Shown: positions 1-9,090 of the stretch, in pieces
How positions within the stretch are numbered: position 1 is the first letter of the stretch
Layout of the letters: every line of letters begins with the position of its first letter
Assembly: GCF_002706795.1 (NCBI RefSeq)
Contig: NZ_CP017705.1
Coordinates: 4,873,501-4,937,500 of the forward strand
Reading direction: 5' to 3'
Length of the DNA: 64,000 nt
Origin: Brevibacillus laterosporus DSM 25
GTDB taxonomy: Bacteria; Bacillota; Bacilli; Brevibacillales; Brevibacillaceae
Position numbers and translations under genes: made by a program
Notes under the pieces: generated by a model
Told to the model about the DNA's origin: nothing
The model's database searches: none
What the model saw: the letters and a program-made list of their open reading frames with translations, nothing else

Positions 1-176
1 TCTTTCGCCTCCTTCGAGAAGACCGGACTGGAGATCGCGAACACCAGATTTCCGTCATTATCCAGATCCATTCCGATAAGCAACGACAGAGTCATATTCT
101 CGATCGTTGTATAGTTGCAGCCAGAAACCGGAAATAATGCGATCAGCAGAATTGCGATTGTGATTATCCGGCGCAT
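1..176 (-). CDS. gerC: Spore germination protein GerC (lipoprotein), N-terminal part only
   Basis: The reading frame begins with ATG at 176 and runs off the left edge, giving about 58 residues. The start is a short positive N-terminus (MRR), a hydrophobic stretch (IITIAILLIALFPV) and a lipobox ending VSGC, so the protein should be lipid-anchored at residue Cys20. In the GerA family the C subunit is the lipoprotein partner of the A and B membrane subunits in the spore inner membrane. The A of its ATG is the last base of the gerB TAA stop, so the two are translationally coupled. Identification rests on the lipobox and the gerA-gerB-gerC order; the diagnostic C-terminal domain is outside the window. 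Confidence 0.85.
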   Translation of the reverse strand, partial: MRRIITIAILLIALFPVSGCNYTTIENMTLSLLIGMDLDNDGNLVFAISSPVFSKEAK

Positions 177-1279
177 TAACGACTCGCCTCCTTAGGCGTT
201 ATCTTCTGGTAAATCTTGATGGATAGATATAGTAGAACAGGCAGGAGATAAGAAACTATCAGGCCGGAATAGCTTGCCCACTGATTCCAGCGTAACGATT
301 CAAACCAGGAAGGCTTCAGCCACGAGGCAAACAAGATTGTACTGATGCAGATTACGAGCACATACGGGCCATGGCTCTTTGTACCGAACAGGCTTGCTCC
401 GCTGACAGAGGCGCCATATATAAATGGAATCAGTGAGGTGGAGATGACAAATAGATACATAGCCAGGAAAATGATGTCGAACCTTTCCAGAAAGCGGAAT
501 TCGATGAGCTTCAGCAAGTTCAAAACCGGTTGATTGTAATCAAAAATCTCGTCCGGACTGAAAAAAATAAAGCAGACGAGCGTGCTGAACACATAAATAA
601 GCATAGTCAACGTATTGCCCAGCACGATACCGTGGACTGCCAGATCTTTGCGGCGCAGGTACGGATAGATGATAAATAAAATTTCAAATCCGAGATAAGC
701 TTTCGTCGTTGTCGGCATCGCCTGCAGGATGGGACTCCAGCCTTCTTTGAAAACCGGAAGCAGATGAATTAAATAGCCTTCACGCAATGGTATTAGCAGC
801 ACTGGAGCCATCCATAAGGTCAAGAAGAACACAATCTCACAATATCTAGCGATAGCAAGAATATGCTTCCTCGCTGTAATATAGGCGGGAATAACGACCA
901 ACAGCAAAATAAACGGAATAGGCGTCATAGTCAGGAACCATGCCTTTGTATACAACATGGTGGAGATGAATGTGGACCATGCCGAAAATGCAAAATGCAA
1001 CGCAATCAACGCAATAATGAACTTGCTGATAGCTTTACCAAAGAGCCGCCCCAACAATTCAAAAAAGGTATCTTCCGGGTATTGCCGCATTACAACAACC
1101 ATAATTACGCTGAAAACCAGATTAACCAGCCACGACAGCACCAGCGCAATCCAGCCGTCGGTCGAGGCTATCTCCGCAAGCTGACGTGGAAGGGACAAGA
1201 CGCTGGTCGCCACTTGAATGCCGTGAATCAGCAAGGTGTACTGCATAAAACTGATGGAGTATATGCGGTTTCCATTCAA
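176..1279 (-). CDS. gerB: Spore germination permease, GerAB family
   Basis: 367 residues, very hydrophobic, with about ten predicted membrane helices, matching the GerAB branch of the amino acid/polyamine/cation permease superfamily. In germinant receptors this subunit binds the germinant in the spore inner membrane. Translation starts at TTG (1279), which overlaps the TGA of gerA as TTGA; a GGAGA site lies about 10 bases upstream. It ends in a one-base overlap with gerC. Length and topology are normal for the family. The ligand cannot be told from sequence alone. Confidence 0.92.
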   Translation of the reverse strand: MNGNRIYSISFMQYTLLIHGIQVATSVLSLPRQLAEIASTDGWIALVLSWLVNLVFSVIMVVVMRQYPEDTFFELLGRLFGKAISKFIIALIALHFAFSAWSTFISTMLYTKAWFLTMTPIPFILLLVVIPAYITARKHILAIARYCEIVFFLTLWMAPVLLIPLREGYLIHLLPVFKEGWSPILQAMPTTTKAYLGFEILFIIYPYLRRKDLAVHGIVLGNTLTMLIYVFSTLVCFIFFSPDEIFDYNQPVLNLLKLIEFRFLERFDIIFLAMYLFVISTSLIPFIYGASVSGASLFGTKSHGPYVLVICISTILFASWLKPSWFESLRWNQWASYSGLIVSYLLPVLLYLSIKIYQKITPKEASR

Positions 1280-2751
1280 GATGAACTGTCTCCTTCCGGT
1301 TTATTATCCCCTTGCCGCTGTAACTGTTGAGGATGCGTTCCAGCAGGACGCGTCTTCATCAACCAGAGTGGGAAGCGTATGAACGTATCCTTCAGATCGG
1401 CAAAACGGATAGGAGCTAACGGGGTACCGTAGGAGACACCGAGTGATGTCAGCGAAGTCAAATGAGAGACGAGGAGCATGCCACCGCATACGATGCCAAT
1501 AAAACCATATAGAAAGGCAATCAGCATCATCGGAAAGCGCAGGAAGCGAATCGCAGTTCCCATATCGTAATTAGGCATGATGAAGGATGCGATTGCCGTA
1601 GAGGCAACGACGATAACCATGATATTGCTGACAATTCCCGCTTGGACGGCGGTCTGCCCGATAATAATACCCCCAACGAGTCCGACAGTTTGTCCGATCG
1701 GGGCCGGTAGCCGGATTCCCGCCTCCCTCATCATCTCCAATGTTACTTCCATAATGATAGCCTCCAGAAACGGATGGAACGGAACCCTTTCCCTTGATTC
1801 TGCGACGGATAGGATTAACTGAATGGGAATGACCTCGTAATTGAACGTAATGAAAGAAATGTAGATCGCTGGCAAAAACAGAGCAATAAAAAAAGCAAAG
1901 AAACGTAGCAAGCGGATGAAGGAAGCATAGATCCAGCGCATGCTGTAATCATCCACGCTTTGAAAGAACGAGACGAACGACACCGGCCCGACAAGCACAC
2001 TTGGCGAACGGTCCACAACGACGACATATCGACTTTGCAAAATATGAGAGGCGGCAGAATCAGCTCGCTCTGTTATCAATAGCTGCGGGAACGGAGAGAA
2101 TGCGCTATCCTCGATCAGCTCGACCAGTTCGCCCGTATTAATGATACAGTCGACATCTAGTCCTTCGATGCGTCGAACAAGCTCCTGCAAAACCTCTGGA
2201 TCGGCCACATCTTGCAGATATATAATGGACAGGTTAATCGGGCAGCGCACACCTGCTTTAACCTGCTTAATTTTGAGTTCACGGTTTGGAATATAACGCC
2301 GGATTAGGGCGATATTTTGAGAGGCCGTTTCGACGAATCCCTGATGAGAGCCGAGAATTGACGTTTCGATCGACGGATCAGTAATTGATCGTTGCGGCCA
2401 TCCGCTTGTATCAAGGATGTAAGCTTTCGTGGAGCCGGAAAGAAACAGCACGCTCTTGCCATTCAACAGCAAATTTTCGACTTGTGCCATATTGGATTCC
2501 GTTTTGATTTTACCCACGCTGACAGGGAGGGTTCCCTCTGTATTAGACAAGGATTCGATTAGCGGACGAAGGACATCATTATTAATTGAATTCATATCAA
2601 TCAAGCCTTCGAAATAGACAAGCATCGTTTCAGGTGCGTGCGGCGATTCGATGCTCCGGTAGACCAGATCAGGAGCGTCAGAGAAAATGGATTCCAGCAG
2701 TTGAATATTATCTGACATCCGTTCACTTACTTTACCGTACTGTTCTGGCAT
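1276..2751 (-). CDS. gerA: Spore germination protein, GerA family (GerABKA)
   Basis: About 491 residues from the ATG at 2751, which has a GAGGGTG ribosome binding site six bases upstream; an in-frame GTG at 2766 has no such site. The N-terminal ~270 residues form the soluble GerA domain. Several membrane helices follow from about residue 285 (for example FFAFFIALFLPAIYISF), with the conserved stretch LPAPIGQTVGLVGGIIIGQTA. The tail is charged and serine-rich. It is the first gene of the ger operon. GC content here is near 50 percent on sampled lines, higher than most of the window. Confidence 0.94.
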   Translation of the reverse strand: MPEQYGKVSERMSDNIQLLESIFSDAPDLVYRSIESPHAPETMLVYFEGLIDMNSINNDVLRPLIESLSNTEGTLPVSVGKIKTESNMAQVENLLLNGKSVLFLSGSTKAYILDTSGWPQRSITDPSIETSILGSHQGFVETASQNIALIRRYIPNRELKIKQVKAGVRCPINLSIIYLQDVADPEVLQELVRRIEGLDVDCIINTGELVELIEDSAFSPFPQLLITERADSAASHILQSRYVVVVDRSPSVLVGPVSFVSFFQSVDDYSMRWIYASFIRLLRFFAFFIALFLPAIYISFITFNYEVIPIQLILSVAESRERVPFHPFLEAIIMEVTLEMMREAGIRLPAPIGQTVGLVGGIIIGQTAVQAGIVSNIMVIVVASTAIASFIMPNYDMGTAIRFLRFPMMLIAFLYGFIGIVCGGMLLVSHLTSLTSLGVSYGTPLAPIRFADLKDTFIRFPLWLMKTRPAGTHPQQLQRQGDNKPEGDSSS

Positions 2752-2766
2752 TCTCTTCACCCTCAC

Positions 2767-3147
2767 GATTATTCATATGAGTGAAGTCTGCCTCACAAGT
2801 TTCCATTTTATTCTTCATAGAAGGAAAGTTGACAAGAAGCGATTATCTGATAATCTTTTCGAGGTGTCTTTTTTCAATGGATGTGATGACTCGTTATGCC
2901 AAAGCTGTCGGTGGCAAAAGTTGGGGGCCTTCACTTTCTGATACTAATGATTGATTCATTGATTGATCCTCACTGTACCATCAAGCGCTCCTAAACTTTT
3001 AACATAGATAGGAACTGCTGATAGGAACTGTTGATAACAACAAGTGAAACCCTAAAAATAAAAAAATTAGATGATGTAATCAATAAAAAATAGAAATTTT
3101 TGGTCCATAATTTTTGTTTTCGTCAAGCAAGTGTTCTCCAAGCGGTA
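2767..3147. other. Intergenic stretch upstream of gerA, no gene seen
   Basis: About 380 bases with no convincing gene. It holds a 15-base near-palindrome (GATTATC-T-GATAATC) around 2840, two side-by-side copies of GATAGGAACTG near 3010, and AT-rich DNA leading into the TetR remnant. The gerA promoter must lie here on the minus strand, but I could not find a convincing sporulation-type promoter. Confidence 0.4.
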
Positions 3148-3570
3148 TTACGTAGTTGAATGTTGAAAAATGCCGCCGAATAGGATTTCCCATGACGTTT
3201 CAAATTCATCATTTATATTTTCTTCCCTCCACTGTTTAGAAAAAGCAGGATGATAAAAATAAGACATCAGCCCAAAGATGGTAGTTGCTAATAATAAACT
3301 ATCTTGATCGTTTATTTCATTATTGTTTATCCCACGTTTGATAATGACATCTAACTGATTAATTCCCCCTTCCTCGTGCCTTTAAATGACTAGCCTATTT
3401 TTTTGAATCAATGAAGTGTTAAGAGCAAATAATTCCTCATTCTCTATAAGTTCCTTTTTTGAGCTGAAATAAGCGAAAGAAGAGTTTCTCGGCCTTACCT
3501 TCCTGTTTTGTAATTGCGTCAAGGGTATCCGAATATTTTAACAACCATCTTTCAAGAATCGCATCTCGGC
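3148..3570 (-). pseudogene. Decayed TetR-family regulator (C-terminal ligand domain remnant)
   Basis: Read on the minus strand in three successive frames, this stretch gives a TetR-like C-terminal domain: RDAILERWLLKYSDTLDAI first, then ELIENEELFALNTSLIQK, then LLLATTIFGLMSYFYHPAFS and a normal end at QHSTT-stop (3148-3150). In-frame stops and shifts lie at about 3430 and 3380. The N-terminal helix-turn-helix is absent: just upstream, at about 3572, the frame closes with stops where the headless epimerase begins. The gene is therefore truncated and frameshifted and should be non-functional. Assignment to TetR rests on the pattern of the C-terminal helices. Confidence 0.65.
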
Positions 3571-3579
3571 TAGCTTACT

Positions 3580-4065
3580 ATGGAAATAAGAATACAGCAC
3601 AACATGCTCTACCTTCAGCAAGTAATAGTAGTCACACAATTGACGTTTGAATTAGAGAAAGCGGTAGCAGAAATTCCTGAATCAGTTATCCTTCGATATG
3701 GGACACTTTATGGACCAGGTACGTGGTATGATTTACATGGAATGATTACCGAGAAGGTACACAGAAATGAAATGACAGCAACCGAGGGAGTGAGCTCTTT
3801 CCTTCATGTTGAAGATGCTGCAAGAGCTGCCTTCCTCGCACTAGATTGGCCATCTGGTCCAGTAAACATTGTGGATGACGAGCCAGCTTCAGGAACTTTG
3901 TGGCTACCTGCTTATGCCTCCATGATCGGCGCACCTCAGCCGACTATCCATTCTGGGAGCAATCGTGGTGAACGAGGTGCTTTAAACACCAAGGCACATA
4001 TTTACTATGACTGGAAACCGCTTCACCCTTCTTGGCGTGAGGGTTTCAAGAACGTTTTAAAATAA
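3580..4065 (+). pseudogene. Headless NAD-dependent epimerase/dehydratase (extended SDR) fragment
   Basis: 161 residues that match only the C-terminal half of an extended short-chain dehydrogenase/epimerase. Recognisable parts are ILRYGTLYGPGTWYDLHGM, the FLHVEDAARAAFLALDW segment and the PVNIVDDEPA segment. The nucleotide-binding Rossmann half with its GxxGxxG motif and the YxxxK catalytic pair are missing. The first ~25 residues do not look like the family, and no good ribosome binding site precedes the first ATG, so this is probably a remnant. ECF41 sigma factors commonly sit next to carboxymuconolactone decarboxylase, oxidoreductase or epimerase genes, so this is probably the broken partner of the sigma gene that follows. 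Confidence 0.7.
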
Positions 4066-4090
4066 ATATCATTTATGTACAAAATTGTGT

Positions 4091-4118
4091 ACCCTAGATA
4101 TACGTATCTAGGGTATTT
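4091..4118 (+). terminator. Hairpin terminator after the epimerase fragment
   Basis: Perfect 10-base arms ACCCTAGATA and TATCTAGGGT with a four-base loop, followed by ATTTT. It separates the epimerase remnant from the sigma factor gene. Confidence 0.7.
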
Positions 4119-4138
4119 TCAGCCTAGGAAGAGTTTTA

Positions 4139-5038
4139 GTGGAGTATAATTCGCGCTTTAATAACTTGAAGGTAGAGGAATTATATTTATCTTTTAAGCC
4201 CTATTTAATTTCTATCGCCTATCGGATGCTTGGTTCTTTAACTGATGCTGAAGATATTGTTCAAGATACCTTTATTAAATTACAAGGAAGTGACATTCCT
4301 CAAATTAACAATGTGAAATCCTATTTAAGTAAAATGGTGACAAATCGTTGCATAAATGAGATTAAATCGGTTCGAAAAAAAAGAGAAGCTTACCTTGGTA
4401 CTTGGTTACCAGAACCTATTGTACATGGACAGCTAGTAGATCCTTCAGAAAAAATGATCCAAGATGATTCACTTAGTTATGCACTTATTATTTTAATGGA
4501 AAAATTGTCTGCCATGGAGCGAGCAGTCTATGTTCTAAGGAAAGCATTCCAATTCGAACATCCAGAAATCTCTAGCATGCTGAATATTACCGAAGTAAAT
4601 TGTCGTAAAATATTCAGCAGAGCAAAGAAAAAAATAAAAGACCTTTCTGAGAAAAGTAGGATACCCTATCAAGTTCAGGAAGATCATACAGATAGATTTA
4701 TCTCCGCTTTATCAAAAGGGAACATTCAAGAAATTACGGATATTTTAGCTGATAATGTAACCTTTCTTGCAGATGGGGGAGGCAAAGTTGTTACTGCTAT
4801 TAATGAAATCGTGAGCAAGGAACGTGTCTTAACCTTACTGCATGCGATTGCAACCAAGTTTTTTACTGGAAAAACGGCACACGTAGTGAATGTAAATAAT
4901 CAAAAGGGAATAATCATCGTAAAAGATGGAAAACCAATAGGCGTATTTAGTTTTGTTTGGAATCCAAATACCCATAAAATCCACCAGTTGTTTTATGTTG
5001 TAAATCCTGCTAAACTCCAAAAAATCAATATTTCCTAA
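4139..5038 (+). CDS. ECF41-type RNA polymerase sigma factor with SnoaL-like tail
   Basis: 299 residues from a GTG start with an AGGAAG site upstream. Region sigma-2 is clear (AYRMLGSLTDAEDIVQDTFIK), followed by a WLPEP linker and sigma-4 near residues 120-180. The C-terminal ~100 residues are a SnoaL-like domain carrying the two marks of the ECF41 group: DGGGK (near residue 215) and NPAKL close to the end. ECF41 factors have no anti-sigma gene; the fused tail tunes their activity. The usual neighbour is an epimerase or oxidoreductase target gene, and here that neighbour is broken. A clear ECF41-type promoter was not found upstream. Confidence 0.88.
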   Translation: MEYNSRFNNLKVEELYLSFKPYLISIAYRMLGSLTDAEDIVQDTFIKLQGSDIPQINNVKSYLSKMVTNRCINEIKSVRKKREAYLGTWLPEPIVHGQLVDPSEKMIQDDSLSYALIILMEKLSAMERAVYVLRKAFQFEHPEISSMLNITEVNCRKIFSRAKKKIKDLSEKSRIPYQVQEDHTDRFISALSKGNIQEITDILADNVTFLADGGGKVVTAINEIVSKERVLTLLHAIATKFFTGKTAHVVNVNNQKGIIIVKDGKPIGVFSFVWNPNTHKIHQLFYVVNPAKLQKINIS

Positions 5039-5282
5039 TTCTAATGTTGAGGATTTCCAAGTATCGTGCCAAGGAATACCAACGTCGCTGTCACCAAGTA
5101 CCAACTCGATAAAAAGTAGTCATGGTTTTTACCTCTGGTCGTTTCCTCTCACCCGTTTCTACTTTACCAATGACCGCTTTTGCTTTCCCACGTTCTTCTA
5201 GATAATTATCATCTACTTATTCCTAATTCTATTCTTTCGTCTCCTACCAGTTCCCCAATGAAGTAAAAGTGATATAAAAAAT
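5039..5282. other. Intergenic stretch after the sigma factor
   Basis: About 240 bases without a supported gene. On the minus strand near 5120-5210 a short open stretch reads YLEERGKAKAVIGKVE, which looks protein-like but has no start, no ribosome site and an early stop. It may be a remnant; I do not recognise it. Confidence 0.3.
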
Positions 5283-5328
5283 ATAGGATGCCGTTCTCTC
5301 CCACACAAATGGTTTCACGGCATCCTAT
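5283..5328 (-). terminator. Terminator of the YknXYZ-like operon
   Basis: Perfect 12-base arms ATAGGATGCCGT and ACGGCATCCTAT, with an A-rich run on the low-coordinate side that reads as a T-run on the minus strand. It lies 39 bases after the stop of the ABC permease gene. Confidence 0.85.
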
Positions 5329-5366
5329 TTTCTATAATCTTCATCTTTTCCGAATTTTTCTCCAGA

Positions 5367-6557
5367 TTATTCGTAGCGCAATGCTTCAATGGCATCTAGC
5401 TTGGCTGCTTTGTTTGCAGGGTAGATTCCAAAGAAAATCCCGATTGCACTAGAGAAGCCAAATGCGATAAGAATACTTTCCCAAGATGTAACAGGAGGCA
5501 TGCCTGCAAATGAGATAATAATAGAAGCTAGTCCAAGACCAAGACCTACCCCTACACCACCACCAATTAAGCAGACAATAATGGATTCGATCAAAAATTG
5601 GGTCAAGATATCCCGTTTTTTAGCACCTAATGCTTTCCGAATCCCAATTTCGCGCGTACGCTCCGTCACAGAGACTAGCATGATGTTCATAACCCCGATA
5701 CCACCAACTAATAGAGAAATTCCGGCGATAACAGAGAAGACCATCGTAAGCATGTCAAGCATCTTCGTGATTTCTTTTAGATCATCGGCGCTGTTTTTTA
5801 CCATATAATGATCGTTATGCTTATGTACACGATTTAGATATTGTTTGGTAAAGTCCATGGCCGATTGAATGGTAGCATTTGATTTTGCTTGAATGTGGAA
5901 CATGTTCACGGTTGCTTTCTCATTATGATTGAGATAGGTTCGTGCAGGCATGTACACGAGATCCTGCATGCCACCGCCCATAAAGCCCTGCATATCATTT
6001 TTGAGGATTCCAATAACAACAAAGGAGGCATCTGACATGTAAATACGATTTCCTACAGCATTTCCCTGAGGAAACAATTTATCAGCTAAACCTTTGTCTA
6101 ATACAACTACATCACGTTGCTCTTTATCGTCGTCTCTGGTGTAGAAACGACCTTGGTCAATCTTATAGCTCGTATTTACTTCTAAAAAGTTACCTGTTGT
6201 ACCAAATACCTGGGCACTGATATCTTTTTTCTTATCCTTAATGGTTCCACTACCATAGATTTGAGCCATGACATTTTTTATGTAAGGATTAATTCTTTCC
6301 AACGTAACGGCATCATCGATGGTCAAATCATCATCTTGAACTGGTTCATCGCTCTCCCAGTTTATCCTTGTGGTAAACTTTGCATCAGCTACATTCCCGA
6401 ACTGACTTGTCATCATTTCTTTTCCGCCCTTACCCATCGTCATAATGGCAATGACGGAAGCGATGCCGATAATAATACCTAACATGGTTAAAATAGAACG
6501 TAATTTATTGGACCAAATCCCATCAATGGCAATACGAAAGCTCTCTATGAGGTTCAT
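5367..6557 (-). CDS. yknZ: ABC transporter permease, MacB/FtsX family (YknZ-like)
   Basis: 396 residues. One membrane helix near the N-terminus (SILTMLGIIIGIASVIAI), a long extracellular MacB core domain (about residues 45-270), then three helices in the FtsX domain. The conserved stretch SVTERTREIGIRKALGAKKRDI between the second and third helices is typical of MacB-type proteins. Such permeases do not form a classic channel but couple ATP hydrolysis to a periplasmic or extracytoplasmic adaptor. The start overlaps the ATPase stop as ATGA. The closest known system is B. subtilis YknXYZ, which protects against the SdpC toxin. Confidence 0.93.
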   Translation of the reverse strand: MNLIESFRIAIDGIWSNKLRSILTMLGIIIGIASVIAIMTMGKGGKEMMTSQFGNVADAKFTTRINWESDEPVQDDDLTIDDAVTLERINPYIKNVMAQIYGSGTIKDKKKDISAQVFGTTGNFLEVNTSYKIDQGRFYTRDDDKEQRDVVVLDKGLADKLFPQGNAVGNRIYMSDASFVVIGILKNDMQGFMGGGMQDLVYMPARTYLNHNEKATVNMFHIQAKSNATIQSAMDFTKQYLNRVHKHNDHYMVKNSADDLKEITKMLDMLTMVFSVIAGISLLVGGIGVMNIMLVSVTERTREIGIRKALGAKKRDILTQFLIESIIVCLIGGGVGVGLGLGLASIIISFAGMPPVTSWESILIAFGFSSAIGIFFGIYPANKAAKLDAIEALRYE

Positions 6558-7276
6558 GTAGTGAACACCTCGTTTTCATCTGTGACAGCGAAGAGTCGTT
6601 CTTTCACTTTTTCATCCTTAATAATGACACCATCTTTAAAGACAACAATACGTTCTGCGTGTTGGGCTGTATCCAATTCATGCGTAACAAGAATAATGGT
6701 AACTCCCTGAGCGTGTAATTTTTGAAAAATAGCCATAACCTCTGTTGTAGAACGGCTATCCAGGTTTCCAGTCGGTTCATCGGCTAGTAAAATAGCGGGT
6801 CGATTAACGAGAGAGCGTGCGATGGCTACACGTTGCTTTTGACCACCAGACATCTGTGGCGGCTTGTGATCCATCCGCTCTTTTAGACCTACACTAATCA
6901 GAGCTTCTTCTGCACGTTTTTTACGTTCACTAAGAGAAATGCCTGCATAGAGCATAGGTAATTCTACATTGCGAACCGCAGAAATACGTGGTAATAGATT
7001 AAATGCCTGAAAGACAAACCCAATTTTTTGGTTTCGAAGATCAGCTTGTTGATTTTCGTTTAACGTAGTGACCTCTACTCCGTCCAGTACATAAGAACCG
7101 GAAGAGGGACGATCCAGGCAACCCAGCATGTTCATAAAGGTGGATTTACCAGAACCAGAGGGCCCCATGATCGCGACGAATTCCCCTTTGTTAACGGTAA
7201 AATTAACTCCTTTTAGGATGGGAAGCTCAGAATCACCGTTCATAAAGGTTTTACGAATATCAGTAACGGTTAACAT
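6554..7276 (-). CDS. yknY: ABC transporter ATP-binding protein (YknY/MacB/LolD type)
   Basis: 240 residues with Walker A GPSGSGKST (near residue 39), the Q-loop, signature MSGGQKQRVAIARS, Walker B ILLADEPTGNLDS and the H-loop THE. The LDRPSSGSY and NQKIGFVFQAFNLLPR segments place it in the MacB/LolD group. It sits 14 bases after the adaptor gene and overlaps the permease by four bases, so all three should be made together as one exporter. Confidence 0.96.
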   Translation of the reverse strand: MLTVTDIRKTFMNGDSELPILKGVNFTVNKGEFVAIMGPSGSGKSTFMNMLGCLDRPSSGSYVLDGVEVTTLNENQQADLRNQKIGFVFQAFNLLPRISAVRNVELPMLYAGISLSERKKRAEEALISVGLKERMDHKPPQMSGGQKQRVAIARSLVNRPAILLADEPTGNLDSRSTTEVMAIFQKLHAQGVTIILVTHELDTAQHAERIVVFKDGVIIKDEKVKERLFAVTDENEVFTT

Positions 7277-7290
7277 CTGTTTCCCTCCTT

Positions 7291-8556
7291 TTATGCGGCT
7301 CCAGGTACGCCTGCTTCCATTGCCATTACCGGCATGCCTTCCATCAAATCAGCAGAAGGACTGCTAATGACACTGTCTCCTTCATTCAGACCGCTCGTGA
7401 TTTCTACATGTAAGTCGCTTTCGGTACCTGTTTTTACTGGACGTTTTTTCGCCAGACCGTCTTCTACTACCCATACAAATGAACCGCTTGGATCATTCAC
7501 AACGGCTTGGAAAGGGACAACAAGAATGTTGTTTTTATTGGTGATCATAATATCCACATCTACATTAAAGCCAGGCTTTAGCACAGAGACGGCTTGATCT
7601 AATTCCAATGTTACATTTACTTTTGTTTTTCCTGTCGTTTCGCCTTTTTGAATCTTCGTTGCCAGTGGCGAGATACGAGTTACGGTAGCTTCTGCTTTTT
7701 CTTTGCCCATAGAAGTACCACTTACGAGTGCTTTTTGCCCTACTTGAATATCTTTTACATCTGATTCGTTAATATCTGCGACTACTTGTAATTTTGATAG
7801 GTCACCCATCGTAATAATTTCTGTACCCTTCGTAACGGCTTGACCATTCTTAGCATCCACTTTCAAAATGGTACCTGTGAATGGAGCTACCACTGTGGAT
7901 TGAGAGCTTTGCTTCGCTAGCTCTGCTTTTTTTACGTTTAGCTGATTAATTTGTGCTTGAACAGAAGCAATATCTGTGCTTTTTGGACCTTTTTTATTTA
8001 GGGCTAATTCGCTCTGGGACATTGTAAGAGATGATTGCGCTTGTGATAAAGATTCCTTAGCCTTGTCCAATTCAGTTGCGGGAGAAGCACCAGCCTCAAC
8101 CAATTGTTTGGTACGGTTGTATTCCTTCTGGGCAGATGCAACCTTTTCTTTCTCCTGACGAACACGTTCCTCCTGTTGGGCAATCGTTTCAGGCTCTTTG
8201 CCTGATTTTACACGATTAAGTTCAGCCTGCTGCGAAGCGATTTGCGCATTAATAGAAGCGATTTCGCTTGATAGATCGGTTACATCTATACTACCAATAA
8301 CCTGGTTAGCAGTAACATTGTCCCCCTCTTGTACAGTAAATTGTAACAGGGTCCCATTATTTGGGGAGAAGAGCGTCACCTCTTGCTTTGCTTTAACCAT
8401 TCCTGATGCCATTACCTTGTTTTCAATGCTTCCTTTTGCAACAGGAGTGACGGAAACAGGAAGGCCCGTTGCGTCGACAGCGGTCATTTTAAAATAACCA
8501 TAGGCGCCGACGACTACTACTCCAGCTGCAATAACACCCCACCAACGTTTCTTCAT
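7291..8556 (-). CDS. yknX: Efflux adaptor protein, HlyD/MacA family (YknX-like)
   Basis: About 421 residues from the ATG at 8556, which has a GGAGG site; a longer frame from 8598 adds 14 residues without one. After a signal-anchor helix (WWGVIAAGVVVVGAYGYF) come the split lipoyl/barrel-sandwich domain, a long coiled coil rich in Gln/Glu/Lys (about residues 90-200), and the beta-barrel and membrane-proximal domains. This is the extracytoplasmic adaptor of the YknYZ transporter. It is the first gene of the operon and follows a 470-base upstream region with palindromes. Confidence 0.92.
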   Translation of the reverse strand: MKKRWWGVIAAGVVVVGAYGYFKMTAVDATGLPVSVTPVAKGSIENKVMASGMVKAKQEVTLFSPNNGTLLQFTVQEGDNVTANQVIGSIDVTDLSSEIASINAQIASQQAELNRVKSGKEPETIAQQEERVRQEKEKVASAQKEYNRTKQLVEAGASPATELDKAKESLSQAQSSLTMSQSELALNKKGPKSTDIASVQAQINQLNVKKAELAKQSSQSTVVAPFTGTILKVDAKNGQAVTKGTEIITMGDLSKLQVVADINESDVKDIQVGQKALVSGTSMGKEKAEATVTRISPLATKIQKGETTGKTKVNVTLELDQAVSVLKPGFNVDVDIMITNKNNILVVPFQAVVNDPSGSFVWVVEDGLAKKRPVKTGTESDLHVEITSGLNEGDSVISSPSADLMEGMPVMAMEAGVPGAA

Positions 8557-8950
8557 AATAGCCTCCTCAAAAAATTTCTTTACAAACAAATTACACACAA
8601 GTTTTTCAGCTGATTACACGTCTTCCAATTTTACAATTGCAGAAATTTTTCATTGGTCATTACGAGCCACATTTTTCTCAACGTCAAGCACACATTTCAC
8701 ATACTCCATAGAAATGCCAATACTGGTAATCTCAAAATTGAAAAACTTTTTAATTTTCCTTTCCTCACCATTCTTTTTGATTTTACATATTTTACTTGAA
8801 CAATTTGTATTCTAAGGCAAGGGGGAAATGTTTACAATTTAATAAGGTGACATTAGGATTACAAAATTGTAAGGTGGGGCTATTTGCACCCCCATTTGCC
8901 TTACTGGTGATCTTCTTAATGAAAGATCATGCTATCTAATTTTGGTTAAT
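8557..8950. promoter_or_regulatory. Upstream region of the YknX-like operon with TTACAA-type palindrome
   Basis: No gene. A perfect 14-base palindrome TTACAAAATTGTAA lies at 8859-8872, and the half-motif TTTACAATT recurs near 8830 and 8627. The repeated motif upstream of an exporter operon suggests operator sites for an unidentified repressor. No promoter could be fixed with confidence. Confidence 0.45.
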
Positions 8951-8978
8951 AAAAAAGGATGTAGCATAAACTACACCC
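8951..8978 (-). terminator. Terminator downstream of the BASS transporter gene
   Basis: Arms GGATGTAG (8957-8964) and CTACACCC (8971-8978), with six A residues on the low side that give a T-run on the minus strand. The solo IS end at 9025-9090 lies between this terminator and the transporter gene it probably serves. Confidence 0.7.
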
Positions 8979-9024
8979 TTGCATGAAGATTTTCGTTACT
9001 ATCTATACGGCATTTTTGTTTTAC

Positions 9025-9090
9025 ATGTGAGTGTATCCGTTAGGAGTGACTCCCCAAGAGTCCCCTGCCTTTAGGCATGGGGAGTGTCAA
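9025..9090 (+). mobile_element. Solo IS200/IS605 right end (66-base remnant or mini-element)
   Basis: Positions 9036-9090 match the right end of the complete element (complement of 16513-16567) with only two differences over 55 bases, including the terminal hairpin CCCCTGCC-TTTA-GGCATGGGG and the final TGTCAA. Both copies stop matching exactly after TCAA, which defines the cut end. On the other side the copy is preceded by TTTAC (9020-9024), the same tetra/pentanucleotide that flanks the left end of the full copy. It carries no transposase. Confidence 0.85.

Noticed and set aside
4835-5104. An 89-codon minus-strand frame over the sigma factor tail
   Set aside because: It overlaps the conserved SnoaL-like domain in antisense and has no supporting signals.
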